In this document: positions 1 to 8,891 of the stretch, one piece after another
How positions within the stretch are numbered: the first letter of the stretch is position 1
How the letters are laid out: every line of letters begins with the position of its first letter
Source: Bacteroidota bacterium
Lineage (GTDB): Bacteria; Bacteroidota; Bacteroidia; Chitinophagales; Chitinophagaceae
Length of the DNA: 64,000 nucleotides
Direction of reading: 5' to 3'
Assembly (NCBI GenBank): GCA_023387985.1
Contig: JAEWHC010000009.1
Location: 1-64,000, forward strand
The notes under the pieces: model-generated
Database searches by the model: none
What the model was told of the DNA's origin: nothing
Seen by the model: only the letters and a program-made list of their open reading frames with translations
Program-made: the position numbers and the translations under genes

Positions 1-205
1 AGGGGAGGCGCTGGCCCGGCAAGATCCGCGGAGCGATGATGGTTGTTTGCCTGTCCCGACCCTGCTCCAGGGATTCGGGAACTTTTTTGTAACTTTTTTT
101 GTCAAGAAAAAAAGTTAAGAGAAAAAAATATAGCCCATTTCTTTAAACCCGACGAATCTCTGCCCAATCCAGGAGGCTTGTGCAGGCGACTCGACGGAGA
201 AGGCA
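1..205. repeat. Dispersed intergenic repeat, copy 1
   Basis: The first of three related blocks upstream of the glycosyltransferase gene. It starts with a GC-rich segment (1-41), then an imperfect palindrome at 55-79 (CCCGACCCTG / CAGGGATTCGGG), T-rich spacers and a segment at 130-205 ending in GGCGACTCGACGGAGAAGG. The hairpin plus spacer layout resembles REP-like intergenic repeats. Small open frames across it look like shadows, because they translate the repeats and have no family resemblance. Confidence 0.7.
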
Positions 206-330
206 ATCGCTTGGGCAGTCCCGAAGAATCGGGTGCAATCCCGAAAGATCGGGAGCAAAAGAGAGAACGAGGAATTGAGTATTTCTCATGCCATGTGAAC
301 GCTCGAAAGGGCAAAAGTTTCTTGAATGCC
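206..330. other. Spacer with two small dyads, no gene seen
   Basis: Non-coding spacer between repeat copies. It holds two 14-bp dyads of the type CCCGA-N4-TCGGG, at 220-233 and 240-253, the same CCCGA/TCGGG arm sequence that closes the larger palindromes on either side. No convincing gene or promoter is visible. Confidence 0.5.
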
Positions 331-450
331 AGGGGAGGCGTTGGCCCGGCAAGATCCGCGGAGCGATGATGCTTGAATTGCCTGTCCCGACCCTGCTTCA
401 GGGATTCGGGAACTTTTTTGTAACTTTTTTTGTCAAGAAAAAAAGTTAGA
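331..450. repeat. Dispersed intergenic repeat, copy 2
   Basis: Near-identical second copy of the block at 1-120: same GC-rich head (331-371), same palindrome (386-410) and same T-rich tail. The copies differ at only a few positions, so duplication looks recent or conversion is active. Confidence 0.75.
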
Positions 451-480
451 GAACTTTTTGGTTTAGCTAAATAGATAAGG

Positions 481-637
481 CCTGCCCCGACCCTGCTCCA
501 GGGATTCGGGAGGTTTTTTGTAACTTTTTTTGCCAAGAAAAAAAGTTAAGAGTAAATATCTAGCCCATTTCTTTCAACCCTACAAATCCTTGCCCAAACC
601 AAAAGGCTTGTGCAGGCGACTCGACGGGGAAGGCGGT
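481..637. repeat. Dispersed intergenic repeat, copy 3 (lacks head)
   Basis: Third, more diverged copy. It has the palindrome at 486-510, the T-rich tail and the 3' segment (556-637) ending in GGCGACTCGACGGGGAAGG, but lacks the GC-rich head. It is followed by a GTGGGCAGTGGGCAG stretch (638-657) whose complement recurs as a minisatellite at 6733-6834. Confidence 0.7.
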
Positions 638-663
638 GGCAGTGGGCAGTGGGCAGTTGAACT

Positions 664-2010
664 TTGATCTCTACCTTTACCTCTACCTTCACCTCAACCT
701 CAACCTCAACCTCCACCTCCACCTCCACCTCTACCTCTACCTCAACCTCGACCTCAACCTTGACCTCCACCTCTACCTCTACCTTGACCTCAACCCTCCT
801 AACCCACCCCGGCACCCAATATGCCCATCAGCTTGCGCGGCAGTTGCACCGGCTGGGAATGCTGCATACATTCGTAACCGGTATAGGCTGGGGCGATGAC
901 CATCGCCGCCAGTCCCTCATGCCCTGGCTCGGGCGTTTACTGCCGGCTACAAGACGGGTGGAAGGTGTGCCGGGCGATAAAATTTACCGCATCCCGCTGC
1001 CGGAGATCAGGGCCCTCACCCGGTTACGGGTTTCCTCGCTGAATCCGGAAGAAATATTCAGCCAGCGCAATCTCAAATTCCAGGAAAAGGTTCCGCAGCG
1101 CTTTATTGAAGAAGCCGCCGCCACCATTGGTTTTGATACCAGCAGCCTCCTGTTGGCGGAAAGGGTGCAAAAAGCCGGCAAGCCCTTCATCATGGACGCG
1201 AGCATAGCCCACCCGCTTTCCAAGGAGAAAATTTATGCCGGCCTGGCGGTAAAATATCCCGGCTGGGCGGAGCAGGTTGCGCCCAAAGCGGCGCAGCTCA
1301 TCCGGATGGAGCAACGGGAAATGGAGATGGCCGGCCGCATCGTGGTGGCTTCCACATTTACAAAAAACACCTACCTGGAAAATGGGGTGCCGCAGGAGAA
1401 AATCCGGCTTAACCCTTATGGCACCGACCTGCATTATTTCAAAAGCAAATGGGCGGATGGGCAAACACGTGATCCCCAAAGTCCGGTGAAATTCGCTTTC
1501 ATGGGCAAGATCTCCGCGAGGAAAGGGATACCCTGGCTGCTGGAAGTCTGGAAAGATATCCGCCGTAGCCACTCCGCCGCGGAACTGGTTATTGCCGGTA
1601 ATGGCGAGTTCCCGGACAATTTCAATCTCCCGCCCGGTGTGGCTTTGCAAGCTTTCATCGACCCCGCGAAACGGCTGGAATTCCTGCATAACGCGGATGT
1701 ATTGCTGTTTCCCAGCTTCTTCGAAGGTTTTGGTCAGGTAATTGTGGAAGCCATGGCCGCGGGATTGCCGGTGATCACCACCACCCATACTGCCGGCCCC
1801 GAATTGCTCGAAAACGGGAAACAGGGTTTTGTCATCGCACCCGGTGATTCCACTGCGCTTGCCGCAGCCATGCAGCATTTTCTCAATAATCCTTCAACCA
1901 TCGAAGCCATGGGCAAAGCAGCGGCCACGCAGGCCCTCGGCTACACCTGGGATGCCTACGGCGACCGGTGGGCAATGATCATCGAAGAGCTTACCCGTCA
2001 GCATAACTAA
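664..2010 (+). CDS. GT4-family glycosyltransferase with repeat-derived N-terminus
   Basis: Retaining GT-B (GT4-like) glycosyltransferase, probably acting in surface polysaccharide or glycolipid assembly in the cytoplasm. The C-terminal half carries the EX7E signature (E354 in FFEGFGQ to E362) followed by an AAGLPVITT segment that would hold the nucleotide-sugar. The real fold appears to begin at about residue 45 (LLTHPGTQYAHQLARQL). Upstream of it are only Thr-Ser repeats from the hexamer array. An in-frame stop lies at 658-660, so only TTG codons are available (664, 754 or 784) before an internal ATG at residue 66. TTG 784 would give a near-normal N-terminus. The native start codon may have been overwritten by the array, so expression is uncertain. 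A second GT4 gene follows after 27 bp, suggesting one transcript. Confidence 0.8.
   Translation: MISTFTSTFTSTSTSTSTSTSTSTSTSTSTSTLTSTSTSTLTSTLLTHPGTQYAHQLARQLHRLGMLHTFVTGIGWGDDHRRQSLMPWLGRLLPATRRVEGVPGDKIYRIPLPEIRALTRLRVSSLNPEEIFSQRNLKFQEKVPQRFIEEAAATIGFDTSSLLLAERVQKAGKPFIMDASIAHPLSKEKIYAGLAVKYPGWAEQVAPKAAQLIRMEQREMEMAGRIVVASTFTKNTYLENGVPQEKIRLNPYGTDLHYFKSKWADGQTRDPQSPVKFAFMGKISARKGIPWLLEVWKDIRRSHSAAELVIAGNGEFPDNFNLPPGVALQAFIDPAKRLEFLHNADVLLFPSFFEGFGQVIVEAMAAGLPVITTTHTAGPELLENGKQGFVIAPGDSTALAAAMQHFLNNPSTIEAMGKAAATQALGYTWDAYGDRWAMIIEELTRQHN
673..798 (+). repeat. Hexanucleotide tandem array (ACCTYN), about 20 units
   Basis: Twenty consecutive units of consensus ACCTYN, plus one degenerate unit, run directly into the conserved 5' region of the downstream glycosyltransferase gene. 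In that gene's frame the array reads as alternating Thr-Ser/Leu/Phe. Because the unit length is a multiple of three, gain or loss of units would not shift the frame. Confidence 0.9.
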
Positions 2011-2037
2011 AAATTTCGGTCTGAGGTTCAACATTCA

Positions 2038-3204
2038 ATGAAATACCTCTTCATCCATACCCATCCCATTCAGTATTTCGCGCCGCTCTATGCTTTTCTT
2101 CACCATAAAGGCATGGACCTGGAAGTCTGGTATGGTGATGCGGGCAATTCATCGGGCCGTCATTTTGACCACGAATTTCAGCAGGAGGTCAAATGGGATA
2201 TTCCCCTGCTGGAAGGGTATCCTTACCGCATTTTTGAAAACCGGGGCAACCCCAACGGCAAAAGGAATTATTATTCCTACGACAATCCCGGCATGCTGGA
2301 AGCCCTGGAAAAAGAACCGCCTGCTTTGGTGGTGGTGCACGGCTGGAATTACAAGACCTATGTGGCATTGCTGCGGAATGCGCGGAGATATGGGCATCGC
2401 CTGGCTTTTCGCGGGGAGACGAACTGGGATATGGAAAAGCAGCGCCCCGCGTACCTGAAATATTTCCGGCATACCGCCCTGGGGTTCCTGCTGAAAGATG
2501 TGGACCATTTTTTCTATATCGGCGAAAAGAGCCGGCTGTTTTACAAGTATTTGAATGTGCCGGATAAAAAACTGCATTTCACACCCTATGCGGTGGACAA
2601 CCACCGTTTCCGGGCCCAAAAGCAGGAGTTGGACAGGGCAGCCTTGCGGGAAGCATATGGACTTCAGCCTGGTGACATGGTTTTCCTGTTTACCGGCAAA
2701 TTCATACCCAAAAAAAAGCCGGTGGAAATACTCCGGGCATTTTCCCTCCTGCACGCGGAAAATGTAAAACTGCTCATGGTGGGTGAAGGTGTGCTGCGCG
2801 ATCAAATGGAGTCTGTGATCCAGGCGAGCGGCTTGCAGAATAGCGTAACGCTCACCGGGTTTGTGAACCAATCCCGCATCCCGGAATTTTACGCCATGGC
2901 CGATGTTTTTATCATGGCCAGTGATTTCGGTGAAACCTGGGGCCTGAGCGTAAATGAAGCCATGAATTTTTCGCTCCCCCTCATCCTCAGCGACCGTACA
3001 GGCTGCCATGCCGACCTGCTGAAGCCCGGCGGGAATGGCCTGTTGGTCCCCAGCGGTGATATTGACGCGCTACGCCATGCCATGTCGGCCTTTGCCGATA
3101 TGGAAAAGGAGGAAATCCGGCTCCAGGGCAGCCGGTCGCTCGAAATTGTTGAAAACTATAGTTTTCGGCGTATTTATGAGACCTTAGAAGCCATTGCTCA
3201 ATAA
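2038..3204 (+). CDS. GT4-family glycosyltransferase
   Basis: A 388-residue GT-B glycosyltransferase, start ATG right after a short gap from the upstream GT4 gene. The C-terminal half has the EX7E motif (E299 in FGETWG to E307 in NEAMNF) and a conserved FTGKFIPKKKP segment beginning the second Rossmann domain. The N-terminal HTHPIQYFAPLY segment is typical of the acceptor-side domain in capsular or exopolysaccharide enzymes. Donor and acceptor cannot be told from the sequence. Together with its neighbour it probably belongs to a glycan assembly cluster that continues to the left of the window. Confidence 0.88.
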   Translation: MKYLFIHTHPIQYFAPLYAFLHHKGMDLEVWYGDAGNSSGRHFDHEFQQEVKWDIPLLEGYPYRIFENRGNPNGKRNYYSYDNPGMLEALEKEPPALVVVHGWNYKTYVALLRNARRYGHRLAFRGETNWDMEKQRPAYLKYFRHTALGFLLKDVDHFFYIGEKSRLFYKYLNVPDKKLHFTPYAVDNHRFRAQKQELDRAALREAYGLQPGDMVFLFTGKFIPKKKPVEILRAFSLLHAENVKLLMVGEGVLRDQMESVIQASGLQNSVTLTGFVNQSRIPEFYAMADVFIMASDFGETWGLSVNEAMNFSLPLILSDRTGCHADLLKPGGNGLLVPSGDIDALRHAMSAFADMEKEEIRLQGSRSLEIVENYSFRRIYETLEAIAQ

Positions 3205-3255
3205 AAAACTGCATGTATTCAATTCAGTCCTGATCCATCGGGGCCGCACCCCCAC

Positions 3256-4122
3256 TTACAACCCCATCAACGCCACCCATCCCCAGGCCACCGGACTTGC
3301 CAGCAGCAGGCTGTCGAAACGGTCTAAAAATCCGCCGTGGCCGGGCATCATATTTCCACTGTCTTTTACTCCCGCCAGGCGCTTCAGCCAGCTTTCCAGC
3401 AGGTCGCCGAATGTGCCCACCACAGCGCCAATCACGGCGAGGCCAATGCCAATGGTCAGCGGGATCTCAAAATAGTACGCTGCGGCTGTCATCAGGCCAA
3501 CGGCCAGGATGATTCCGCCGAGCGTTCCTTCCCATGTTTTTTTAGGTGAGATGCGCGTGAGTGGTGTTTTGCCCACCATGCTGCCCACGATATAGGCCAT
3601 GGTATCATTGATCCAGATGGAGGCCACCAGGAACATCGGGTAAACCCATCCGGCAACCGGCGTAGTGGCATGGTGCAAACCGGCATCCTGGCGAAGCGCC
3701 AGCAACAATCCCCAGCTCAGCGAAATGTAAACAAGGCCCATGGCTGCACTGCCAAGGGCTTTTGTGTTTAAGGGGCTGCCATGCCGCAAAATGCCAATGG
3801 CCAGCACCAGGAATCCTGCCAGCATCATCGGGAAGCCCAGCAACTGCTTCAATGCATAACCGTTAACCTGGAAATGCGGTCCGCAGAAATAAAAATACCA
3901 GCCAAACCCGGTGAGGATAAAACCTGCTTTCACGAGGAAATCGAATGCCGTTTGGTAAATCTTTTCCAGGAGCCGCAGGTATTCCACCCAGCATCCCCAA
4001 TGGATGACGGCGAAGAGCAGCAGGAAGGTCCAGGGGCTCCAGGTGATGGCAGCCACCATCACCACCGCGAAAATGAGCGCACTGATGGTGCGGATGCGAA
4101 ATACGTCTTTGTTTAGCGCCAT
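3256..4122 (-). CDS. cdsA: Phosphatidate cytidylyltransferase
   Basis: Integral inner-membrane enzyme making CDP-diacylglycerol from phosphatidic acid and CTP, the branch point of phospholipid synthesis. The 288-residue protein is almost entirely hydrophobic helices and ends with the CdsA signature at about residues 244-271 (LKRLAGVKDSG, then PGHGGFLDRFD). The ATG at 4122 is preferred over an upstream in-frame start because the 22 extra residues read like intergenic sequence. It lies 4 bp downstream of the DUF2007 gene on the same strand and is probably cotranscribed with it. Confidence 0.93.
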   Translation of the reverse strand: MALNKDVFRIRTISALIFAVVMVAAITWSPWTFLLLFAVIHWGCWVEYLRLLEKIYQTAFDFLVKAGFILTGFGWYFYFCGPHFQVNGYALKQLLGFPMMLAGFLVLAIGILRHGSPLNTKALGSAAMGLVYISLSWGLLLALRQDAGLHHATTPVAGWVYPMFLVASIWINDTMAYIVGSMVGKTPLTRISPKKTWEGTLGGIILAVGLMTAAAYYFEIPLTIGIGLAVIGAVVGTFGDLLESWLKRLAGVKDSGNMMPGHGGFLDRFDSLLLASPVAWGWVALMGL

Positions 4123-4126
4123 GGCA

Positions 4127-4336
4127 TCAATTCGAAATGTTTTCCTGGAGCAGCGTACGGGCCAGGGCGATGAAATTATCGGGTACATAAATCTCGATCA
4201 TCCCCGGCAGGGCAAACTGGTACATGCTGTCCATTTTATTCAACAGTTGTACGGGGATATGGTTTTCTTCCAGCTTCCCCTGGATGATGGCGGCTTCGGT
4301 ATAAAAAGAGGTTTTCGTAAGGATGGTCCAGTTCAT
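4127..4336 (-). CDS. DUF2007-type small protein
   Basis: A 69-residue protein resembling the DUF2007 family ('putative signal transducing protein'). It has the characteristic pattern of an N-terminal strand and a helix ending in EAAIIQGKLEENHIPV, followed by a conserved core and a C-terminal helix. The family has no established biochemical role. The gene ends 4 bp upstream of cdsA, so the pair looks like one transcription unit. A CPBP protease gene lies just downstream of the start on the same strand, 24 bp away. Confidence 0.8.
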   Translation of the reverse strand: MNWTILTKTSFYTEAAIIQGKLEENHIPVQLLNKMDSMYQFALPGMIEIYVPDNFIALARTLLQENISN

Positions 4337-4360
4337 GTTCCCAATTTACGGATTTTTATC

Positions 4361-5317
4361 TCAGGCGATGCTGTCAAACTGGTTAAAAGGATCATTTGGT
4401 TTCCGGTAAATTTCCTGCGGAATTTTGGATTCCTGTTCGCGGTGCAATATCCGGAACAGGTAAACCACCGCCACCGCCGCGATAACGGATGCCCACCAGG
4501 GAAATGACGTGCTTTCGCTCATATCGAATTCCTTGCCGTTGAGGTGGAGGTAAAACATATAGCAGACGATAAACGCGTTGTTGAGGAAATGCACGATGAT
4601 GGGATACCAGATATTGCGGGTATAATAAAAAATGGCGCCGAGCAGGATGCCGAGGGCGATGCGCGGGATGAGCCCGTACCAGGAAAGGTGGATGGCGCTG
4701 AAAAGGATGGCGGTGACGATGATGGCTACCCAGCCGTTTTTGAACCAGCGCTCGAAAAGGCCCTGCAATGCCCCGCGGAAAAGGATTTCTTCAAATACCG
4801 CGGGCAGGAGCGCCACCATAATGAGGCTCAGAATGAATTTCCCCGTGCTGCTTACGTCGCCAATCACCTTCACCTGTTCTTCGTAGCTGGCCTCCATTCT
4901 TTCGGAAGCCAGGCGCATGCTTTCGGAAATGGGTATGGCCTTGTTGAGTGTGCTTAGTACTTCGATGAGCGGCTGCGCGGCCAGGAGGAGACCCAGCCCG
5001 ATGAGGGTATATTTCACCACGGGTGCCGCGCCGAATCCCAGGGCATTCCAGCCGTTGCGGAAGCAGATGAAGGCAAAGGCCACAGCGGGGATAAAGAAGC
5101 CAAAAAGGGTGGAAAGCATTTGCAGGACCTTGACGGCATTGGCATTTTGGGGGTTGAGCATTTCCTTCTGGAGATCGAGGGGTGAGGATCCCGTCATGGC
5201 TGTCCATACGCCGATGGAAATGATGCTTGCCAGGATAAGCCCTCCGCCCACGAGCAACATCAGCATGCCGAATTGCGCAATGCCGGAGTAACCTTTATTG
5301 ATCAGCGGTTTATTCAT
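4361..5317 (-). CDS. CPBP-family intramembrane metalloprotease
   Basis: A 318-residue polytopic membrane protein of the CPBP (Abi / CaaX protease-like) family. The three diagnostic motifs are present: EE at 176-177 with R181 (FEEILFRG), FSAIH with H210, and HFLNN with H243 and N247. In characterised relatives these residues form the active site of an intramembrane protease. The substrate here is unknown. ATG 5317 (MNKPLINKG) is chosen because the longer frame upstream translates a GC-rich repeat-like intergenic region. Bacterial members are sometimes linked to bacteriocin immunity, but nothing of that kind is nearby. Confidence 0.88.
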   Translation of the reverse strand: MNKPLINKGYSGIAQFGMLMLLVGGGLILASIISIGVWTAMTGSSPLDLQKEMLNPQNANAVKVLQMLSTLFGFFIPAVAFAFICFRNGWNALGFGAAPVVKYTLIGLGLLLAAQPLIEVLSTLNKAIPISESMRLASERMEASYEEQVKVIGDVSSTGKFILSLIMVALLPAVFEEILFRGALQGLFERWFKNGWVAIIVTAILFSAIHLSWYGLIPRIALGILLGAIFYYTRNIWYPIIVHFLNNAFIVCYMFYLHLNGKEFDMSESTSFPWWASVIAAVAVVYLFRILHREQESKIPQEIYRKPNDPFNQFDSIA

Positions 5318-5645
5318 GCTGCAAAAATAGGGTTGGCAGGCGTTCGCCATCCCGAAACTTCGGAACGGCCCCTGATCGAGGCGGATGCGGATTTCCCCCA
5401 ATGACCGGGTGTTTCCCCATAACGATGAATCCTTCATGGCCGGCGGGCAAGAGGGGAAGGAACCGACTCCTCGATGCTTCGGAGGCGGAAGATCTTTCCC
5501 GTCGGGTCTCCTTCTCAAGCCGTTTAGCGTTTCACACCTTCCCCGCCGGGTCGCCTGGCCAAGGCGCGGCGGGTTAATGGTGCAAACCCATCTCCCTCCA
5601 TTTCCGTAATTTTGACCCATTCAACATCCCCAATTTTTACCCCAA
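5318..5645. other. Gene-free region with GC-rich palindrome and repeat fragment
   Basis: This 328-bp gap between divergent genes holds a strong palindrome at 5542-5573 (arms CCCGCCG / CGGCGGG with inner arms CGCCT / AGGCG). The stretch CTTCCCCGCCGGGTCGCCTG at about 5539-5558 is the reverse complement, with a few changes, of the segment ending repeat copies 1 and 3 at the left edge of the window. Both promoters must also lie here, but no clear -33/-7 pair was found. Confidence 0.55.
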
Positions 5646-6662
5646 ATGAAACTTGTCAGCTTTATTCTCAACGATCACGAACAGCTCGGACTTTATCACG
5701 ATGGCCTCGTTTATCCAATGGAAAAAGTGCATCCTGAAATTCCGAATTCAATGAGCATGTTCCTGAATTACTGGGATGATGTTATAGAATTCGCGGTGCG
5801 TGGAAATAAGGCCATCCTTGACGGCAGCATAAATCCTTCACGGGGCCTGCTGGCAGAGGAGTTGTTCTTTTTGGCGCCTGTTCCGTTTCCTACAAGCTGC
5901 AGGGATGGTTATGCTTTCCGCCAGCATGTGGCAAGCGCCCGCCGCAACCGGGGTGTGGAAATGATCCCGGAATTTGACCAGTTCCCGACATTTTATTTTA
6001 CCAACCACAATTCCATCCAGGGGCCCGGCGAGGTCTATTGCATGCCGGATCATTTTGAAAAGCTGGATTTTGAACTGGAAGCCGCGGTGGTGATCAACCG
6101 CACAGGCCGCAATATTGCCGCGGAGCGTGCCGACAATTATATAGCCGGCCTGATGATTATGAATGATTTTAGTGCCCGCACCCTGCAGATGGAAGAAATG
6201 AAACTGAACCTGGGCCCGGCCAAAGGAAAAGATTTTGCTACCGCAATCGGCCCATGGCTGGTCACGGTTGATGAGTTGCTGCCCTTCGAAATTCCGGCCA
6301 AGAAAGGCCATACCGGCCGCAGCTGGAACCTGCCCATGACCTGCCATGTAAACGGCAGGCAGGTGAGTGAAGGCAACCTCGGCGATATGGACTGGACTTT
6401 CGCGGAGATTATAGAACGGGTGAGCTATGGCGTAACGGTACATGCCGGCGATGTGATTGGTTCAGGCACTGTGGGCACCGGTTGTTTCCTGGAATTGAAC
6501 GGCACGGCCAAGCTCAATGATCCGGATGCAGAAGCCCAATGGCTGCAGGATGGCGATGTGGTTGACCTGGAGATCAAAGCACTCGGCAAATTGACGAATA
6601 CCATTGTTGCTGAAGAAACGGAATGGAGTATCCTGGGGCAGAAGAAGGAGCGAAGCGAATGA
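5646..6662 (+). CDS. Fumarylacetoacetate hydrolase-family protein
   Basis: A 338-residue member of the FAH superfamily, metal-dependent C-C hydrolases and hydratases acting on beta-diketo or 2-oxo acids, often in aromatic or sugar-acid catabolism. Visible family features are the metal ligands E143 and E145 (DFELEAAVV) and D174 (MNDFSAR), the [14 protein letters not shown] segment with K195-D196, and a C-terminal GSGTVGTGC segment that shapes the active-site loop. The length fits the longer FAH subgroup. It is flanked by repeat-rich gaps and has no operon partner, so the physiological substrate cannot be inferred. Confidence 0.88.
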   Translation: MKLVSFILNDHEQLGLYHDGLVYPMEKVHPEIPNSMSMFLNYWDDVIEFAVRGNKAILDGSINPSRGLLAEELFFLAPVPFPTSCRDGYAFRQHVASARRNRGVEMIPEFDQFPTFYFTNHNSIQGPGEVYCMPDHFEKLDFELEAAVVINRTGRNIAAERADNYIAGLMIMNDFSARTLQMEEMKLNLGPAKGKDFATAIGPWLVTVDELLPFEIPAKKGHTGRSWNLPMTCHVNGRQVSEGNLGDMDWTFAEIIERVSYGVTVHAGDVIGSGTVGTGCFLELNGTAKLNDPDAEAQWLQDGDVVDLEIKALGKLTNTIVAEETEWSILGQKKERSE

Positions 6663-6732
6663 GGGTGGCAGGTTGATGTTGCGGTCCCGACGGATTGGGA
6701 GCAATTTCACGCAAAGAACGCGGAGCACGCAG

Positions 6733-6834
6733 ATTGCCTACTGCCCACTGGCCACTGCCTACTGCCTACTGGCCACTGCCTACTGCCTACTGGCAACTGC
6801 CCACTGCCAACTGGCAACTGCCCACTGCCCACCG
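6733..6834. repeat. Minisatellite of ACTGCC(T/C)ACTGGC-type units
   Basis: A tandem array of imperfect 7-, 14- and 17-bp steps built from CTGCCTACTGGC and CTGCCCACTGGC variants, in the gap between the FAH gene and the secreted glycosidase gene. The complement of the same motif occurs at 638-657. The array sits immediately upstream of the start of the next gene and may separate it from its promoter. Confidence 0.85.
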
Positions 6835-6851
6835 GTTAAGACTTCATCATT

Positions 6852-8891
6852 ATGAAAAAATCTTGCTTTATCCTCCATTTTTTCTTCTGCCTCGCGGCGA
6901 TGAGCGCTGTTGCGCAGGCACCCTACCTCTCCAGCCTGCACGCGGATAAAAATTTCCCCATTTATACCACTTATGCGGCAGCGCAGGAACGCTCGCAGTT
7001 TCTGTTGGATGAGGGCTATGAAATGCGCTGGTATAAGGAGGATGAGCCTTTTCATTTTCATACAGACACCGGCGGCGACTGGTGGCTTTCATTTAACGTG
7101 GATGGGAAATCCATTCAAAACCTGGGGGATTATTTCCGGCAGCCCGTCATCAAAAAAAGCTACCCGGACTTTGTGGAGCTGGAAATGATGCCTTCCGAAA
7201 ATACAAAGCTCACCATGCGCTTCCTGGTTTACAGCAGCAGGTTGGCTATATGGGAAACGACAATGGAAAATACCGGCTCCGGGGCGTTGAGCCTGGATGT
7301 GCATTTCCAACTGCAAAAGCCGGCTGAGACCCTGAAGCATATTTCGCGGCAGCAGAATGGTTTTGGGTTTTATCACCGTGAACCGCCGGACAACTGGATG
7401 ATCAATCACGATATGCCGCATGTGGCGGATGTGGTAAATTATTTTGGAATGGATATGGAAGGGAAACTGCGCACAAGCCCTGCAAATCATTTCAACAGCA
7501 TTGGTCTGCCATTTGGCAAGCATACCGACAGTGCGGTTAACCTCATCTGGTCAGGATCGCTGAAGCTGAATCCGGGAAGTGGTCAAACCCTCCGCGCTGT
7601 TCGGGCCGTAGCGCCTGCCTCATCCCCATTGGATTCGCTGGTCAGGGGGGCGCAGGCCGGCTTTGCCATTGATCTCCATGCGCATTTGAAAGCAAATGAA
7701 AAATGGGCGTCCCGGGTGGCGGATCCTGCAGTTGGCAGCAATCAATTACCGTTATACTGGAGCAATGTAAACATGATGCGCCAGGTTTTTTATCCCCCGG
7801 AGGGAAAAAGCAGCTACAATTACTACGTGTTCAGCCGCGAACCCACCTGGGGCTGGGGACATGGCGGCCAGGTATTTCATGAAAGCATTAGCATGCTGGC
7901 CTATGCGGAGGTTGATGCGCAATCCGCGTTGAATTCGCAGCGCGTTTACCGCGAACGCCAGTATGAAAACGGGTATATCAATTACCGGACGGGCGCCTAC
8001 CTGGATGAGGTCATCGAACACAATGGGGAACTGACATCTTCGGCGCCATGGTACAACTGGCTGAATGCTGAATTGCACCGCATGACCGGCGACCGGAGTT
8101 TCCTGGAAGAAATGTATCCCTCCGGAAAGAAATACTATGAATTTGTGGTAAACAACCGCGACAAAGATGGGGATGGCCTTTGCGAATGGGGCGGGCATGC
8201 CATTCTGGAAAGTGTGCGGGACGGGTTGGTGGCGGTTTGGGATGAAGTGGGCGATCCTTCCCATTTTGAAAGCCTCGATCTCAACTGCATGCTGGTGATG
8301 GAAGCGAAAAGCCTGGAATACATGGCAAGGCAACTCGGCAAAAACGCTGAAGCGGAAATGTGGAAACAGGATCACCAGCAACGCGCCGCCCTCATCAATA
8401 AATATTTCTGGGATGAAGAAAATGGATTTTACTATAATGTAAACAAAGCGGATAACGGATTTACATTTAAGCAGGAGAATGATTTGAAACGGGATGAGAT
8501 CATTGGTTTTATCCCGCTTTGGGCCGGCATTGCCAATGAAGACCAGGCCAGGCGGCTTGTTCAAAAACTGACCAATGAAAAATATTTCTGGCGGCCTTAT
8601 GGCATTCCCACGCTTGCGGCCAACGACAGGTATTACAACCCCAAAGGATACTGGAACGGCCCGGTTTGGGTACAATGGAATTACCTGGTGATGCGCGGCC
8701 TGCTGGATTATGGCTATAAAGCGGAAGCCCGCGAGCTGACCAGGCGGGTAACCGCGGGCATGAACAAGGTGTTGACCAATACCCACAATCTTTGGGAATT
8801 GTACAGCCCGGAAGAAGCGTGGGGCGGCCATCACAAGACGTATATTTGGGCAGGCATCGCCAACCGGATGATGCAGGACGCGGCTAAATAA
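6852..8891 (+). CDS. Secreted MGH1/GH63-like (alpha/alpha)6 glycosidase
   Basis: A 679-residue exported protein with a clear N-terminal signal peptide (charged start, hydrophobic core, AVAQA cleavage region near residue 23). From roughly residue 290 it has the features of clan GH-G (alpha/alpha)6-barrel glycosidases (GH63, GH37, mannosylglycerate hydrolase-like): [34 protein letters not shown] and an Asp/Glu-rich stretch near GLCEWGGH. The usual WESGWDNSP-type acid site is not recognisable. The equivalent region reads [18 protein letters not shown], so the catalytic acid is uncertain. Probably an alpha-glycosidase acting in the periplasm on an oligosaccharide. The next gene begins immediately after its stop codon and is surely cotranscribed. 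Confidence 0.8.
   Translation: MKKSCFILHFFFCLAAMSAVAQAPYLSSLHADKNFPIYTTYAAAQERSQFLLDEGYEMRWYKEDEPFHFHTDTGGDWWLSFNVDGKSIQNLGDYFRQPVIKKSYPDFVELEMMPSENTKLTMRFLVYSSRLAIWETTMENTGSGALSLDVHFQLQKPAETLKHISRQQNGFGFYHREPPDNWMINHDMPHVADVVNYFGMDMEGKLRTSPANHFNSIGLPFGKHTDSAVNLIWSGSLKLNPGSGQTLRAVRAVAPASSPLDSLVRGAQAGFAIDLHAHLKANEKWASRVADPAVGSNQLPLYWSNVNMMRQVFYPPEGKSSYNYYVFSREPTWGWGHGGQVFHESISMLAYAEVDAQSALNSQRVYRERQYENGYINYRTGAYLDEVIEHNGELTSSAPWYNWLNAELHRMTGDRSFLEEMYPSGKKYYEFVVNNRDKDGDGLCEWGGHAILESVRDGLVAVWDEVGDPSHFESLDLNCMLVMEAKSLEYMARQLGKNAEAEMWKQDHQQRAALINKYFWDEENGFYYNVNKADNGFTFKQENDLKRDEIIGFIPLWAGIANEDQARRLVQKLTNEKYFWRPYGIPTLAANDRYYNPKGYWNGPVWVQWNYLVMRGLLDYGYKAEARELTRRVTAGMNKVLTNTHNLWELYSPEEAWGGHHKTYIWAGIANRMMQDAAK

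Noticed and set aside
43..369. 108-codon plus-strand and overlapping minus-strand frames in the left repeat region
   Set aside because: They translate the repeat units and palindromes, differ in each copy and have no protein-like family features.
673..798. CRISPR-like array
   Set aside because: Units are 6 bp with no spacers; it is a simple tandem repeat.
546..815. Alternating Glu-Val and Leu-Tyr/Leu-Asn frames across the hexamer array
   Set aside because: These are low-complexity readings of the tandem repeat in other frames. Only the Thr-Ser frame connects to a real domain.
1024..1878. 284-codon minus-strand frame opposite the first GT4 gene
   Set aside because: Shadow of the glycosyltransferase coding strand; no signal, motif or composition support.
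4361..5317. CPBP protease as part of a bacteriocin immunity or defence system
   Set aside because: No bacteriocin, toxin or defence gene lies nearby, and it is next to cdsA and a DUF2007 gene.
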